Shown here in pieces: positions 1 to 12,539 of a stretch of DNA of 64,000 bases. The notes under the pieces were generated by a model, which saw nothing but the letters and a program-made list of their open reading frames with translations, was not told the DNA's origin and did not search any database. How positions within the stretch are numbered: the first letter of the stretch is position 1; the number at the start of each line of letters is the position of its first letter. Made by a program: the position numbers and the translations under genes. Origin of the DNA: Impatiens glandulifera (lineage: Eukaryota; Streptophyta; Magnoliopsida; Ericales; Balsaminaceae); assembly GCF_907164915.1 (NCBI RefSeq), contig NC_061867.1, forward strand, positions 55,923,771-55,987,770, given 5' to 3'.

Positions 1-345
1 GAAATCAAAAGTTGAGAAAATGGTGGAAGGTTCACTCTCCTCTGAAAATTATATAAAAGTTTTATTTATTAAAAGAGATGAGAAAGTAAGAACCTCTCTT
101 TGTCATTTCGTCGAACACTTGGTATCCTACAACTATCACATCACTCCTCCGATTCTTCTCATATCTCCTCTTCCTCGTCGTCTTCATCGCCATCGTCGTC
201 TCATAGGGAGAAGAAGACAATGCACTCACCATCTACGATGTCCTACAACAGAATAATTTTCTCAAAAAGTGTAACAGAATACAAGATCAATCGAAACTCA
301 GAAAAATCAATGTGTACCTTAAGGATACCTGTAATTACAGCGTGG

Positions 346-464
346 AAGTTAGTAGAAGACGACGCGATGAACGTCACATCCTCTTGTGCATCAATCTTAT
401 CTTCTCGCACAACTGCCTTCTGCATTACTTCTTTATCTAACAAATTCTGGATTGAGTTAAACAT
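346..464 (-). CDS. possible 5' exon of an unrecognised minus-strand gene (weak)
   Basis: An open stretch starting at ATG 464 reads as a mixed-composition peptide (beginning MFNSIQNLLDKE) unlike the low-complexity AT-rich DNA around it. It could be a first exon or a relic. I cannot find a convincing continuation: after about base 346 the reading frame runs into AT-rich sequence and ends. No family is recognised. The opposite strand of 100-520 is also open, so coding direction is uncertain. Confidence 0.15.
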
Positions 465-1419
465 TAAAAATAATTGGATCCCCGAAATCTATCAAATAAT
501 ATATATAAAGAGAAAATAAAATATAAATTAATTATTAAAGTTATAAAAGAAAATAAAAAAATATTAATTAAGAAAAAATTAATATATATAAAAACGGAAA
601 AAAAGAGAAATTAGTAATTATGAAATAAGAGTTAAATTAATAATTATTATAAGATAAAATTTGAGAATTATTATTATTATTAGGTATATTATATATATAT
701 ATATAAAAATAAAAGATGAGAGAGAAAAAAAATTAGGAAAGTAAATTAATATATATAAATTTTAGGTGAGAGAAATGTTATTTGTTTTTAAAATATTTAA
801 TTTTTAAATAAATTAAAATATATATAATTTTTTATTTTATTAAAAAAAACATAAAATTTATTTGTGTGAAAATATTAAAAAAAATTATATTTATATAAAA
901 TTATTGATAAATGAGAATTAATATATATATTAACGAAAATAAAGATAAATTAGTAATTATGAAATAAGAGTTAAATTAGTAATTATTATAAGAGATAATT
1001 TGAGAATTATTATTAGTAGGAAAAATATAAATAATTTTTTTATAAAATATTTAATTTAATAAAAGAGAATATATTTATATGAAGAGAAAATATATAATAT
1101 AAATATATAATTAATAATTGTTTCATAATATAAGTAATTTTTTTGAAAATAAATAAATTTGTAAACGATCAAATTCATGAAAAAAATATAATAATTATTA
1201 ATTTATCTCTCATTTTGTAATTACTAATTTCTTTTTCTATTAATTTTTTTTATAAGACAATATGAAAAATATATATATAAATGAGAAGAGAGAAAGTAAA
1301 AAATAAAATTAATTATTAGAGATACAAATTTAATATTAAGTGTGTCTCTCCTAAATTTATATATATTATTTTTTAAAATATATATATATATATATATATA
1401 TTTTAAAAAATAATATATA

Positions 1420-3815
1420 TAAAAAGTAACCGACATGAATAATTATTGATGAAACATTGTTAAGAAATGATGAATATATGATGAATATATATATATATGA
1501 AGATCATTTTGAAGAGATGTATATATAATTAAAATATTATTTATTAAAATATAATTTTATTTATAATTTTATTATAAAATATCTTATTAGACTGTGTTCT
1601 GAAATAATAAAAATAAATAATTAAATAAAAAATAATAAATTAAAATATTATTTATTAAAATATAATTTTATTATAAAATATCTTATTAGACTGTATTTTG
1701 AAATAATAAAAATAAATAATTAAATAAAAAATAATAATTTTTAATTTTTTTTCTAAATTCATATAGATAAAGAATCTTCGGCTTTCTCTTGATTTCAAAT
1801 CATTGTCTTCCATTTTTCTTGCGGGCATTTGAAATCCTTTTTACAGATTTTCTTATACATAGCCATCACATTATATAATTCATATATATGATAACTGAAA
1901 CTTTTATTATTCTTCCAGTTTTTTATAATTAATATATATAATATTTTAAATGAGAATTATTAGGTTTACTATTAAAATAATTAATAAGAAAATATTAATA
2001 TATATATATATAAAAGTATATATATATAAAAGTAACCGACATAAAATAATTAATGATGAAATTTGGTTAAGAATTAATATATATATATATATATATATAT
2101 GATAAAGATTATTTTGGAGAGAGTTTGATGTACATCTCCAACATTTATATACATATTAATTAAAATATTAATATTATTTATTAAAATATAATTTTAGTTA
2201 TAATTTATTATAAAATATCTTATTAGACTGTGTTATGAAATAATATAAATAAATAATTAAATAAAAAATAATAATTTTTTTTTTCTAAATTCACGGAGGC
2301 AAAGAATTTTTGGCTTTCTCTTGATTTCAAATCCTTGTCTTCTTTCGCTTCCCATTTTTCTTGCGCGCATTTGAAATCCCCTTTACAGATTTTCCTATGT
2401 ACCTATACATAGTCATCACGTTATCATCTTAAAATAAGAACAAATAGGATAACTCCTCATGACCAAATAATAAATGATGATAGAATTAACAACCTGCTAT
2501 GATTAAATTCAGACTAAATCACATTATTATTAATATAATATGAATATATTAAATAGGATAATCAAGACAAATATTATACAATAATGAGATTAATAAATAA
2601 ATTAATTAAACATATATTATAAAATAATGTGAATAATAAATAAATTAATTAAATGTTATAATAAATAATAATAATATTTCAAAAAAAATGGAAAATAGTA
2701 AAAAAATATTAGTCTAAGAATATAAAGATCATATGCATTTAATTTTTTATTTTATTTTATTAATTAGTCATAAAATTTAATCATTACTCATACTTTGACC
2801 ATATCGGATTCAAAAGAAGATCGATAAAATGTGTAGGATGTTATTGCAGCTGCCTGAAACAATCGGATTCAAAAGAAGATCGATGGAATGTGTATGACGT
2901 TGTTGCAGATGCCTGAAACGATCAAATTCCTAATAAAAATTTAAAATAGTGAACAACAAATTGTTGAAACATAACCCAATACAAATTCAATTATTGAAAA
3001 TATTATATTGATAAAAAAATTGAGAAGATTCGAGTCGATACAGAGATAACACGTTTGAAGACCGATAATGTTGTTGTAGCTGCTTGAAATGATCAAATTC
3101 CTGGAAAAAAATGCAAAACAGTGAACAACGAATTGTTGAAACATAACATAATGCAAATTCAATTATTGAAAGCATGATATTGATAGAGAAATTGAGAATA
3201 TTATGAGTCGATATATCTATTCTCTCTTCAATTGAACCTTGTTGATCTAAGATTATTTATATGAGAAAATATTTGGGTGGAGAAGAAGATGAAAAGTCAA
3301 GTTGATTTAACATATTGATTTAATTGTAGTTATATGCGTTGATATAATCATTATTTAATGTTAAATTAAATTAATAGATAATTATAATATGATAACTGAA
3401 TGTTTTTTTATTCTTGTATATTTTTATATTTAATATTTAATGTTAAATTGAATTAATATAAATATTTTTTATAATTAATATAATATATTAACTAAAACTC
3501 TTATTCTTTGGCATTTTTTTTTATGAAAATTCAATTAATATATAATATTTTAGAGGAGAATTATTAGATTTACTTTTAAAATAATTAATAAAAAAATATT
3601 AATATATATATATATAAGTATATATATAAAGGAGTAACCGACCTAAAATAATTAATGATGAAATTTAATTAATAAAATTCATGAAAATATATATACGGTG
3701 AGGGAAATAAAAACAATTCATAAATGAAGAGAGAGAAATATGAAAAAATATCTTATGATATGAGAATCATTTTGGAGAGAGCGTGATGTACACCCTCAAC
3801 ATTTCAAATTAAGCG
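1420..3815. repeat. three diverged copies of an AT-rich dispersed repeat
   Basis: Three stretches begin with the same GTAACCGAC...AATAATTAATGATGAAA block: about 1425-1890, 2030-2430 and 3632-3815. Each continues to a GATCATTTTGGAGAGA-like segment. The first two also share a downstream block with TATCTTATTAGACTGTGTT and a less AT-rich stretch containing GGCTTTCTCTTGATTTCAAA (1783 and 2310 areas). This looks like a repeat family duplicated in place. No coding capacity is seen. The rest of 480-4600 is AT-rich with (TA)n tracts and no gene that I can support. Confidence 0.6.
2800..3180. repeat. local tandem duplications
   Basis: A ~58-bp unit containing GGATTCAAAAGAAGATCGAT occurs twice in tandem (about 2807 and 2865). 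Overlapping it, a ~170-bp unit containing TGAACAAC(A/G)AATTGTTGAAAC occurs twice (about 2900-3000 and 3070-3175). Both short open frames here are by-products of the repeats. Confidence 0.6.
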
Positions 3816-4619
3816 TTATTAGATATATATAGATTAATATAAATAATAATTAAATTAGAAATTGTGTTTGAAGTGAGATGGATACATTACCACAAATACC
3901 ATCTCCTGTCAATTGTCGGAAAAAACCTCCCGAAACCAAACCTCAGAAACCAACACGGACAAATAATTTGTCATCCTAATAATATCTTCAATTTCAATAA
4001 TATATCTTACTATTATTATTTAGAATATGAAAAAAAACCATATGATTTTTCACTGCAATAACTTCTTCATTTTATTTAAGAAAGTGTAAAAAAATCCTAG
4101 TTAGTTGAGATTTTGTTGAATGTTTGCTTATTTCTTAGATCCTTATAGGTATAACAATATTTCAATTATCAATAAAAAAAAATAAAAAATTAGATAACTA
4201 ATTAAGATAGTTTAATTAACAAGAATTTTGTATAAGAAACTAAAAATTTCTAAAAAAAAAAATGTTAAATTATAACATGAAAAACTAATAAATAAACATA
4301 AATGTAATTTATTTATTGAAAAATACAAATAACACTACTCTGTAACATTAACAAAAGTTAAATACTTAAATTTATATGCAAAATAAATCTTATAATAATA
4401 TCAAATAATAATATTTGAATAATTATTATTATTCTTTTAATTTAAAAATACTCACAACTTAAAACTTAATTAATTCATTCAAAATAGATTGTTAATAATA
4501 ATATAATATATATTTCGAAATTAAAAACATAAAAAGATGAAAAAATAGGTTGAAAAATACCATGACGCAAACGCAAATGAAAAAAAAACTTGCATCTTAA
4601 ATACAAAGTCTCTCTTTCG

Positions 4620-5425
4620 TTCTCATGAACAAAATCCTGATCAACCCACGGCGCAATCAAGGCGGACTGCGTTTTCCCGGTTCTTCTCTATCTACTCTCT
4701 TCATAAAGCAACGAATATAAGAATTTCTTCATACTATTTCACGTCCGATTATTCGATTCAGCGATTCACACACTTGTTCTAGAAATTTTTGCATATCGGT
4801 ACTGTTCATCGCCATTGTCGAACCTTGGCGGCGCTAGCCATAGTTAGGGTTTGGCCATTTACAGACTTTTCTTTTTTGGTCATTTAATCGAGTGCATAAC
4901 TCCGACAATTCAGGGGTAACCGGTTGTATCATCTTTTCTCTGGGTGGGTCTAGAATGTTTCTTTTGATGGTCTCTAATTATAGCCTTTGTTGCTGTTTTT
5001 TCTTTTCTTCTATGATGGGTCTGTAGTCTTTCCCACAAAGTTCTATTCTTTGCCTCTTTATTATAGAAGAAGGAGGATTTGATGAGGTGAGGGCCTTCTG
5101 TCATTGTTCTTCTTGAATGTGGAAGCCCTTATTGTAAGGGAAACTGAAAATTGTGTAGTGTCTTTGGCAAAGTGACAATTGAACACTAGTGATCTGTCTG
5201 GGATTTTATTGAACAATTTTGGTGGGGGGCATTTCTTATGCTTTGGATTGCTGGCTGGTGCTCAATTAATCTAGTTTTGGGTTACAAAAGTAGCAATTGA
5301 TTGTAATACTAATGATAGTGGATCATCATTCCGTAAAATATCTGAATTATTGAGTTGTGTCTCAAGAGAGTCTTGTTTGTTGTATATAAGATTTCACTTT
5401 TAGTATATAATGTTTAGTAGTAACT
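4620..5425 (+). promoter_or_regulatory. promoter and 5' untranslated region of the vasculin-like gene
   Basis: Base composition rises sharply from the AT-rich repeats to a less AT-rich region with CT-rich tracts (about 4680-4780) typical of plant leaders. A GTAACCGG at about 4916 could be a leader-intron donor, but I cannot fix the acceptor. No long protein frame is supported before ATG 5426. Confidence 0.4.
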
Positions 5426-8400
5426 ATGGAAAGAAGTGAACCGACGTTGTTGATTCCACAATGGTTGAAAGGCAGTGGAAATGTAACTAGTGGGGGCATC
5501 ACTAGTCATCAAACACCATTATCCTCGTGGCTCTATGGTAAATGTTGTTATTTGTTGCCATCTATTTTTTTTCTTCTTGTGTTTTCACCTAATTAACCAT
5601 GCTTTCGTTGTGCTAGATGATCATTCTTCATCAAAACATACGAGAAATAGGTCTACAAATGTAAATTCTCATGATATAGGGCGATCTATTGCTGATAGAA
5701 CTGCGTCAACCTACTTTCGTCAAAGTTCCAGCAGTAATGGATTGGGTCGGACTCAAAGTAGTTTTGGAAGAGGCAGAGGTGATAATAGGCGATGTGACTA
5801 TTCTGATACTTTTGAAAACATACTACAGAACAGGGTTGACAAGGATTTGAGGCGTGCACAGTCTTTAATAACTGGGAAATTTAACAATAATAAAAGTAAC
5901 CAAAATAATAGCAATGGCCTGAGTGCTGGGAGCAGTCTGATTAGCACAATCCACAAGACTGCGTTTGAAAGAGACTTCCCATCACTAGGTGCTGATGAAA
6001 AGAAAACAACTTTGAAGGTACCAAGAGTTTCATCACCTGTGGGCCATTCAATCATAATAGGCGGAGATGGTTGGACATCAGCTCTAGCAGAGGCTCCTAC
6101 TATATTTGGAAGTGTAGGACCTGGTGCAGCTGTTCAACAACCTATTACATCAACTACTGCTTCAATGGCGGCTACTGTGGCTCAGAGACCTTCTTGTGCC
6201 AATAACATCTCACAAGTATTTTCAAGCTGTCCACTTTTTCATTCTGGAATATGTTGTAATATCAATGGCTCATCTCACTTCTGATTTTGTTGCAGTTATC
6301 TGTTGAAAACCAGAGAGTAGAAGAGTTGGCTCTTAAGCAATCCAGACAGTTAATTCCTATTCAAACTTTGTCAAAGTCGTCGGTAAGATATGTTTTAGAT
6401 GCTGTCATTTTTATGTGCCTAACACATAGAAGCTATTTTTAAGATGCTTTCATAACACCCACCCAAGGTAGCTCAAGTGATAAAAGCCTTGAATTAAGAA
6501 GGTTGAGATGTCAAATTCAATTTCCAATAAGAAAACACCTTAATTGAAGTTGTAGCCTTATGCAAGGAAACATATAGTTGTTGTCATTTTCAAACCTGGT
6601 TCGTTTTCTTAAAAAGAAGTCCAGTGAAAACTTTCTATGGGCCTAACTCATAGAAGTTACGATTAAGATGTCATTTCAAACCTTTGGCCTTGTTTGATCT
6701 CGGGTTATTTGAATAACCATTTGGTTGTCTCCAAATAATTTTGGATGATGGTTTGAATGAGATGAGTAATGAGAACATTGTTAATTGGATAGTCATTCAT
6801 TTGTAATTAGTTTCAAATAACTCACATCAAACAAGGGCTTGTTCATTTGCTTAAAGAGAAGTTCCAGTATTATTATATCTCTTGATTGCACAGTTAGTAT
6901 TTGTAGAATTATTTAAGAACAAGATGTAATATTTATGTAGTCAGATCAAAGCTTTCCTTTTTGTTTCATAATTTGTTTGTAGACAGATCAAAGGACTAGA
7001 AGCAGATGACTCGGTTCTGGAAATTACTATTGAATTGCTCTCTAACTTTTTCCTATAGTATAGTGAACATTTTAGTTTCATAATTTTGTGAATTAATTCA
7101 AAAGTGGATGTCTGATATGATATTAAGAGATAACTAGCATGTTGAAACCAAATGAGGCTTTGTTTGAAATCTAATGCCTTGTATTTAGCTTTCAATAAAC
7201 CGACAAATGCTAGTAAGCACCATTTGGAAACACTTAGGCCTTGATTGATCTTGGATTATTTGAATAATCAAATAGTTATTTCCAAATAACCTTGTTTAAT
7301 GCAGGTTATTAAAAATCAGATTATTTATGTTAAAAGTACATCATGAGCATAAATATATAATGAAAAAAGTATTTTCTAAAAGTAAATAGAGGGTATTTTG
7401 GTTTATGAGTTGATTGAATGTTGGGTTATTGAAATTAATCTTAATAACCCATCAAACAAGGCCTTATAATTTATGTTTTGTATCCGGATTCTGATCTATA
7501 CGAATATGTCTCTTGTTTAATAAGTTATTGGTGGAATAATTTTTTGTATTGTTTCCAAATGAGTTAAAGAATCTACATTTGGTTATAATCATAATCTAGT
7601 TCTGCTTGCTTCAGGTGCTCGTGAATCCCTTGGAGAAATCCAAAGCTAAGATTTCACAGCCCCAACAAAATTCATCTTCATTTACTAACCTTTCTCCACG
7701 AGGTGGTGCTGGAAAGCCTGATTCTTCCCGGACACCTATTATGGTTGGAAAGCTTCAGGTTCTCAAACCGTCTGCTCGAGAAAAGAATGGAGCTCCTCTC
7801 ATCTCAAAGGATAGCTGCTCAAGCCCCACAGATGATAGTGTTATCCCTTCTTCTCCTTCTTCAGCAGTTACTCCTGACCGCAGACAGACCCCATCAATTC
7901 TGGAAAAGAGACTCACTCAAGCTCAAAGCAGGAACAACTTCTTCAATCTTGTAAGGAAGAATTCTATGTCAAGCCCCTCTTTTTCGGTTGTGACTGGAAG
8001 TTCTTCTTCTGTTGCTAAGCAATCTGGTGGGGACTCGGTTGTAGATGAATCAACAATGAAGGCTAATAATAGTGAGAATGGCTGTCTTGGTGAATCTGAT
8101 AATTATCTAAAAACCAACCCTTCGAATACTGACACGATTCTGTACTCGGAAGAGAAAGAGGCTGCATTCTTGCGGTCTTTGGGTTGGGAAGAGAAGAATG
8201 ATAACGGGGACGATGAAGGACTTACTGAGGAAGAGATCAGTGCTTTCTACAAGTATATGAATGAGGTAATACACTACAAGAAACAGGATAGTTGCAAAAA
8301 TAGGTTATTTTTATTACTTTTTTTATAGTATAATTTATTCTCATATGTTTTTAATTATTTGTGTGTTTTCAGTATATTAAGCTGAGGCCGACCTGTAAAA

Positions 8401-8498
8401 CCTCTCAAAAGATACATCCCAAGTTCTTTGAACCTCGCAATCTAAGTATGGACAGCAAGGAAGGTGCAACTTTCTGCGGTTCCGAAGCCAGTTCTTAA
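5426..8498 (+). CDS. vasculin-like (GC-rich promoter-binding protein 1-like) nuclear protein
   Basis: Five coding exons join in frame: 5426-5537, 5617-6215, 6296-6382, 7615-8265 and 8373-8498, giving 524 residues. All junctions are GT-AG. The start MERSEPTLLIPQWLKG opens a conserved N-terminal block. The protein is Ser/Asn-rich and disordered, with an FERDFPSLG motif near residue 165, a GWTSALAE motif near 195, and a C-terminal block FLRSLGWEE...LTEEEISAFY (about 440-475). The FPSL motif and this LGW-E/LTEEE block resemble the C-terminal region of animal vasculin/GPBP1, a nuclear regulator of transcription. That assignment is by remembered motif similarity, so the family is likely and the plant function is unknown. 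The long intron 3 (6383-7614) has collected a SINE relic and two MITEs without damaging the splice sites. Confidence 0.85.
6455..6600 (+). mobile_element. tRNA-derived SINE relic in intron 3
   Basis: GGTAGCTCAAGTGATAAAAG at 6467 resembles a pol III A box of plant SINEs, and TCAAATTCAATTTCC about 40 bp later resembles a decayed B box. Clear target duplications are not visible. Confidence 0.45.
6687..6838. mobile_element. Tourist-like MITE in intron 3 (copy 1)
   Basis: Inverted ends GGCCTTGTTTGAT (left) and ATCAAACAAGGGC (right) enclose about 150 bp with GGTTATTTGAATAACC near the left end. It is the same family as the element at 7237-7463. The 3-bp target duplication is not clear here. Confidence 0.6.
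7237..7463. mobile_element. Tourist-like (PIF/Harbinger) MITE with TTA target duplication
   Basis: The 227-bp element has ends GGCCTTGATTGAT and ATCAAACAAGGCC and is flanked by TTA on both sides (7234-7236 and 7464-7466). A 3-bp TTA/TAA duplication with GGCC-starting ends is characteristic of Tourist MITEs. Confidence 0.8.
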
Positions 8499-9113
8499 TT
8501 TCTTTTGGTTTGAGTTGAGAAGAATTGGGAGATGGGGAATGTTATATTAGTAGTTCTAATCTACAATGGTCATTTGAAGTACATATGACCACAATATTTC
8601 GGTCTTGAAAGAGTCGAAAGAGTCGGGGAGAAGAGAAATTTGTGGTATTTTATTTGGTATTTCGATAGCTTTCCCGATTTTTGTTACTGAAATGTTCAAT
8701 TTCTTGACTAGCTTTCTTAAATAAGTGTTGAAAAAAACCATTTTTAATAAATAGAAGCCATTATTGAAGACTCATATCTCAACTCATGTCCTCAAATTGT
8801 TCTTGGTTTAATCAATTTAGAGACTTACCATTTCACCATTTTTTTCATTTATATTTGGTTTAATCAGTTTTATTTAAGATAAATTTTATTTTACCCTTAA
8901 CAATTTCAAATTCTTATACAAAAGTATCACACAAATTTCTAATTATTATATAATTTTATTTAAAATAACTATTTAAAATCCAATTAAGTAACTAATTTAG
9001 GGCCCAATATTGGACATTGTTTGGGCCGGGCCGAAGAAATTGATAATTTACATAAAAAGAAAACTTTTAAACTTCTGGTTTAGGAAACGAACTGTAGAGA
9101 GAGAAGAGCTGCA
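8499..9113. other. 3' UTR of vasculin-like gene and CSN8 promoter
   Basis: This interval has no gene. It should hold the 3' UTR of the upstream gene and the promoter of CSN8. GGGCCCAATATTGG and TTGGGCCGGGCC at 9000-9035 contain GGGCC/TGGGCC elements that are common in promoters of plant housekeeping genes. Confidence 0.5.
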
Positions 9114-10487
9114 ATGGATTTCTCTGCGCTAAACGATGCTATGGCATCGAAGCAATACGAGAAGATCGGCGATATCTGCGACAATCTTCTACTTCAGGCA
9201 TGCTAATCTCACTTTTTCCGGTCATTTCTGAGATGATTTTCATATATAAATGGGAGTTTCTTTTGGTTCATAATATAGGTTGCAACGGAGGGAATTGCTT
9301 ACCAAGATGAATGGCCGTATGCGATTCATCTGTTAGGTCATCTTTACATCAGTGATACGTTAGTTTCTTACTTGAACTTCTTCGTATATATGATCTTCTA
9401 TCCATGTTTGCAGTATCGGTAGCTAAGATGAGAAATATGAAATTTGTTTTGATGTATTTGCAGTAATAGTGCTCGTTTCCTGTGGAAATCTATACCGTCT
9501 TCGGTGAAGGAGAACCGTCCTGAATTGGCCGCCGCTTGGAAAATCGGACAGCGTTTGTGGACGCGAGATTATGCGGGAGTTCACGAAGCTATTCGCGGAT
9601 TCGATTGGAGTCCTGAGGCTCGTGAATTCGTGTCTTCTCTCATAGGTAGGTTATTACACCTTCTTCTATATAGAAATTGGACTTAACAAAATGGATCTAT
9701 CTATGTATTGGAAATTTTTGGATTGAGTTCTTTCTTAGCAGTGTAAGAGGTTTGATCAAACTTGATTACTTGGAACTTTTAGATTATGCGTTTATTGTTT
9801 GAAATTTGGTGAATACTTTACAGATTTGTACACGAAAAAGATGTTCGAGTTGTTGCAGTCTGCTTATTCAACTATCAGCATCCAAGACACCTCTATGTTC
9901 CTTGGAATGAGTGAAGATGATGCTACAAACTGTAAGTTCTTACTAAAACCCTTCAATCTCAGTTATGCTATAGCTCATTCTGCTGCATTGAAGATAATTT
10001 ATTTTAGTTTTTTCGAAAAACAAAGTCCATTAAACGTAAAATGTTCAGTACAAGTCAAAACGACATGAATTGTCACGTGTTAAAGAATCATGAACTAAGA
10101 GGCAACATTGTGATTTTACAAATGTTCCAATATCCTCTATAGCGATCAACCGATTGTTCAGTTGTCCACATCAAAGGTTCTCGATATTGACAAATTTCCT
10201 TGATTAGTCATCTCCTTCACAAGTTTTTCGAGAATTAACACCACAGTCCAATCTTCTACTCTTGTTGTTATATGTGAATGGTAATCCACCCAAGTGTTAA
10301 ACTTAAGAGGTTGGTTGATTCATTGTTGTAATAAATGTAAATAGATGTGGTGGAACGAGGTTCTTGGGATGTAGACAGAGTTACGGGAATGCTTACAGTA
10401 AAGAAGAAAGCCATCGCAACGGAGCAAAAACTTGATTCGAGCAAGTTGCAGCGATTAACCGAATATGTTTTTCATCTTGAGCATTAA
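9114..10487 (+). CDS. CSN8: COP9 signalosome complex subunit 8
   Basis: Five coding exons (9114-9197, 9279-9358, 9464-9645, 9824-9931, 10345-10487) join in frame to 198 residues, matching the usual plant length of about 197. The body (EWPYAIHLLGHLY, SARFLWKSIP, DYAGVHEAIRG, LQRLTEYVFHLEH) is diagnostic for plant CSN8 (COP9/FUS5), the small PCI-type subunit of the complex that removes NEDD8/RUB from cullins in the nucleus and so tunes CRL ubiquitin ligases and photomorphogenesis. The first intron has a GC donor (CAG|GCATGC), because reading through meets a stop after two codons and no GT donor restores the frame. The other introns are GT-AG. The gene appears complete. Confidence 0.95.
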
Positions 10488-10849
10488 TTCTCGGATCTCA
10501 TTGCATTGAAGAAAGAATATTTGAAATCCTTTTTAGTAAGTAACTATGACGGTTTCTTTCTTCCTCCTATTACTACATTCGTTGTTGCTGCTTAAGTATG
10601 AACCCCCATACTGGTTTGTTTTGAGTGATGATTGATCCTGATTAGGGTTTCAATGTTTTTCTTCTTCTCATTATATAATATGTTCTTAACCCTTTTTCTT
10701 TCAGTAATTTGTTTTCTAATGAATTTGTAATGTTGGTATCTGAAATTCAAACTAACAATAATCACTTATCCATATACCTTTATTAAATTAAATTAAATTA
10801 TATTATAGTCAGTATCATGTTAATATTAATATTACCTGACTTAGATATT

Positions 10850-11475
10850 TCCAGCCTCCTTGAGGTATTGAGTTCGAGCCTCGAGAATTAGTCGCATTTT
10901 GAAGGTTCAGGTTAAGTCTCGGGTATTAGTCTCAGCCTCCTTGAGTTATTGGGTTGGAGTTTTGGGAATTAGTTGGTCTGGGTTAAGTCTTGGGAATTAG
11001 TCACAGCTTCCTTGAAGTCCCTCGGGGATTAATCGCATTGCGAATGTCCAGGTTAAGTCTTTGGGAGAGCCTCCTTTAAGGTCTTGGGTTTGAGTCTCGG
11101 GGATTAGTCGCATTGCGAATGTCTAGATTAAGTTCTGGGAGAGCCTCTTTTGAGGTCCTGGGTTCGAGTCTCGGGGATTAGTTGTATTGCGAATGTCCAG
11201 GTTAAGTATCTGGGAGAGCCTCCTTTGAGGTCTTGGGTTCGAGTCTCGGGGATTAGTCGCATTACGTCTCTGGGAGAGTCTCCTTTGAGGTCTTAGGTTC
11301 GAGTCTCGGGGATTAGTCGCATTCTGAAAGTTCAGGTTAAGTCTTGAAAATTAATCCCAACCTCCTAGGTTTGAGTATTGGGGATTAGTCGCATTCCGAG
11401 GATCAAGTTTTGGGCTTTTGTCGGAGCCTCCTTGAGGTCGAGTCTTGGGAATTAATCGCATTTCAGAATTAGTCA
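10850..11475. repeat. ~75-bp tandem repeat (minisatellite), about 8 copies
   Basis: A unit containing GGGTTCGAGTCTCGGGGATT and AGTCGCATT repeats with GGATTA at 11026, 11101, 11175, 11250 and 11310, giving spacings of 75, 74, 75 and 60. Flanking copies on both sides are more diverged. The GGTTCGAGTC core resembles a tRNA/SINE B box, but no tRNA can be folded from it. Confidence 0.8.
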
Positions 11476-11600
11476 CATTTTAGAAGAGAATTAGAACAAG
11501 TGCAATCAAACAAAAATTAACATTATTATATTGGCAATAAAAGGGTTCATTATTTGAAAAGGAGATTAAGTTGGTAAGAAATCTAGAAACTTCCTTTTTC

Positions 11601-12257
11601 TCACATTAGGGATATTATGAGTTTTTTCTTTAACACCATTGCCAACACAGGTGACTTGTAAACTTCTCTCTTCTCCTCCTCCTCCTCATTAGTCGTCTCC
11701 ATCTTATTTTTGTCTCGCATCTCCATGATCACAGAACCTGCATCACTTATTCTTTCTTCTTTTTTTTCAATACCCTTGTCTGTTCTAGTACTCTCATCAA
11801 CTGTCGCTCTCTTACCAGCTGTTACTCTTTCACCTGTCTAAAACAAACGTGTCACTCCCACGGTAATCTAAACCAAACCCTAGCCAAAGAAAAACAATGA
11901 ATCGGATGAATCGATTGATTATTTACCGTACAAATTGCTATCCATCGTCAAAGGAGAAGTCGATTGATACAAATCGATAATACTCCTGAACTTTTTGACT
12001 TTATTTGATTTTGGATTCTTCTCCATCACCCGATCATCATCAATAATCTCCTTCTTCTTCTCTTCTAGTTCCGATCTTGCAGCGGTTTCTACAGGATGAC
12101 GACAATGGTAGGAGACGGAGGATGACGAAGTGGATGAGTTGACGGAGGAATCGACGCTGAGTTGAATCAACAGAATCGCGGCGTCCATCTCTTGCTTCGT
12201 CAAGCTACATCGCATGCATTTCTCTTCTTCACATGCCGTTGTATTCGAGTTCATCAT
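11601..12257 (-). CDS. small acidic/charged plant protein of unknown function
   Basis: Two exons, 12257-11927 and 11833-11601, joined by a GT-AG intron in phase 1, give 187 residues. The start MMNSNTTACEEEKCMRCSL is followed by a CxxC-like CMRC, a Ser-rich tract, a Lys/Glu-rich segment with KFRSIIDLYQSTSPL at about residues 89-103, and a Glu-run near residue 160. The FRSIxDLYxxTxPL motif recalls short plant-specific nuclear proteins that carry a Lys/Arg-rich segment before such a motif, but I cannot name the family. No signal peptide or membrane segment is seen. The intron-containing structure, coherent frame and a promoter with G-box and CCAAT support a real gene. Confidence 0.6.
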
Positions 12258-12489
12258 ATCGATCGATGATTCTAGAGAGATGAATTTAACGACTCTATTC
12301 TCTCTATATAACTCTTATCATATATAGAGAGAGATAGTTTCTTGGTGAAGTCGATGGAGAGGTAAATGACGGAAAAGGTCATGCGAAGCTTAAATATAAA
12401 AGGGTAATATAGGAATGTAATGAAATCTTAAATGGTTTTTAGGAAACTATTCAAAAGAAAATAAGAAAGTTAAATAAATATTAAAGTAA

Positions 12490-12522
12490 TAGCCAATGGT
12501 AGACCGACTTAAGACACGTGTC
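12490..12522 (-). promoter_or_regulatory. CCAAT box and palindromic G-box/ABRE
   Basis: GACACGTGTC at 12513-12522 is a perfect palindrome around CACGTG, the core bound by bZIP and bHLH factors, with CCAAT at 12493. They lie about 235-265 bp upstream of the ATG of the small minus-strand gene. Responses to abscisic acid or light are possible by inference only. Confidence 0.45.
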
Positions 12523-12539
12523 GTAGGCACAAGGAGATA

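Noticed and set aside
10850..11475. Regular repeats that might suggest a CRISPR array or tRNA cluster
   Set aside because: The genome is eukaryotic, the repeat has no unique spacers, and no cloverleaf can be drawn around the B-box-like core.
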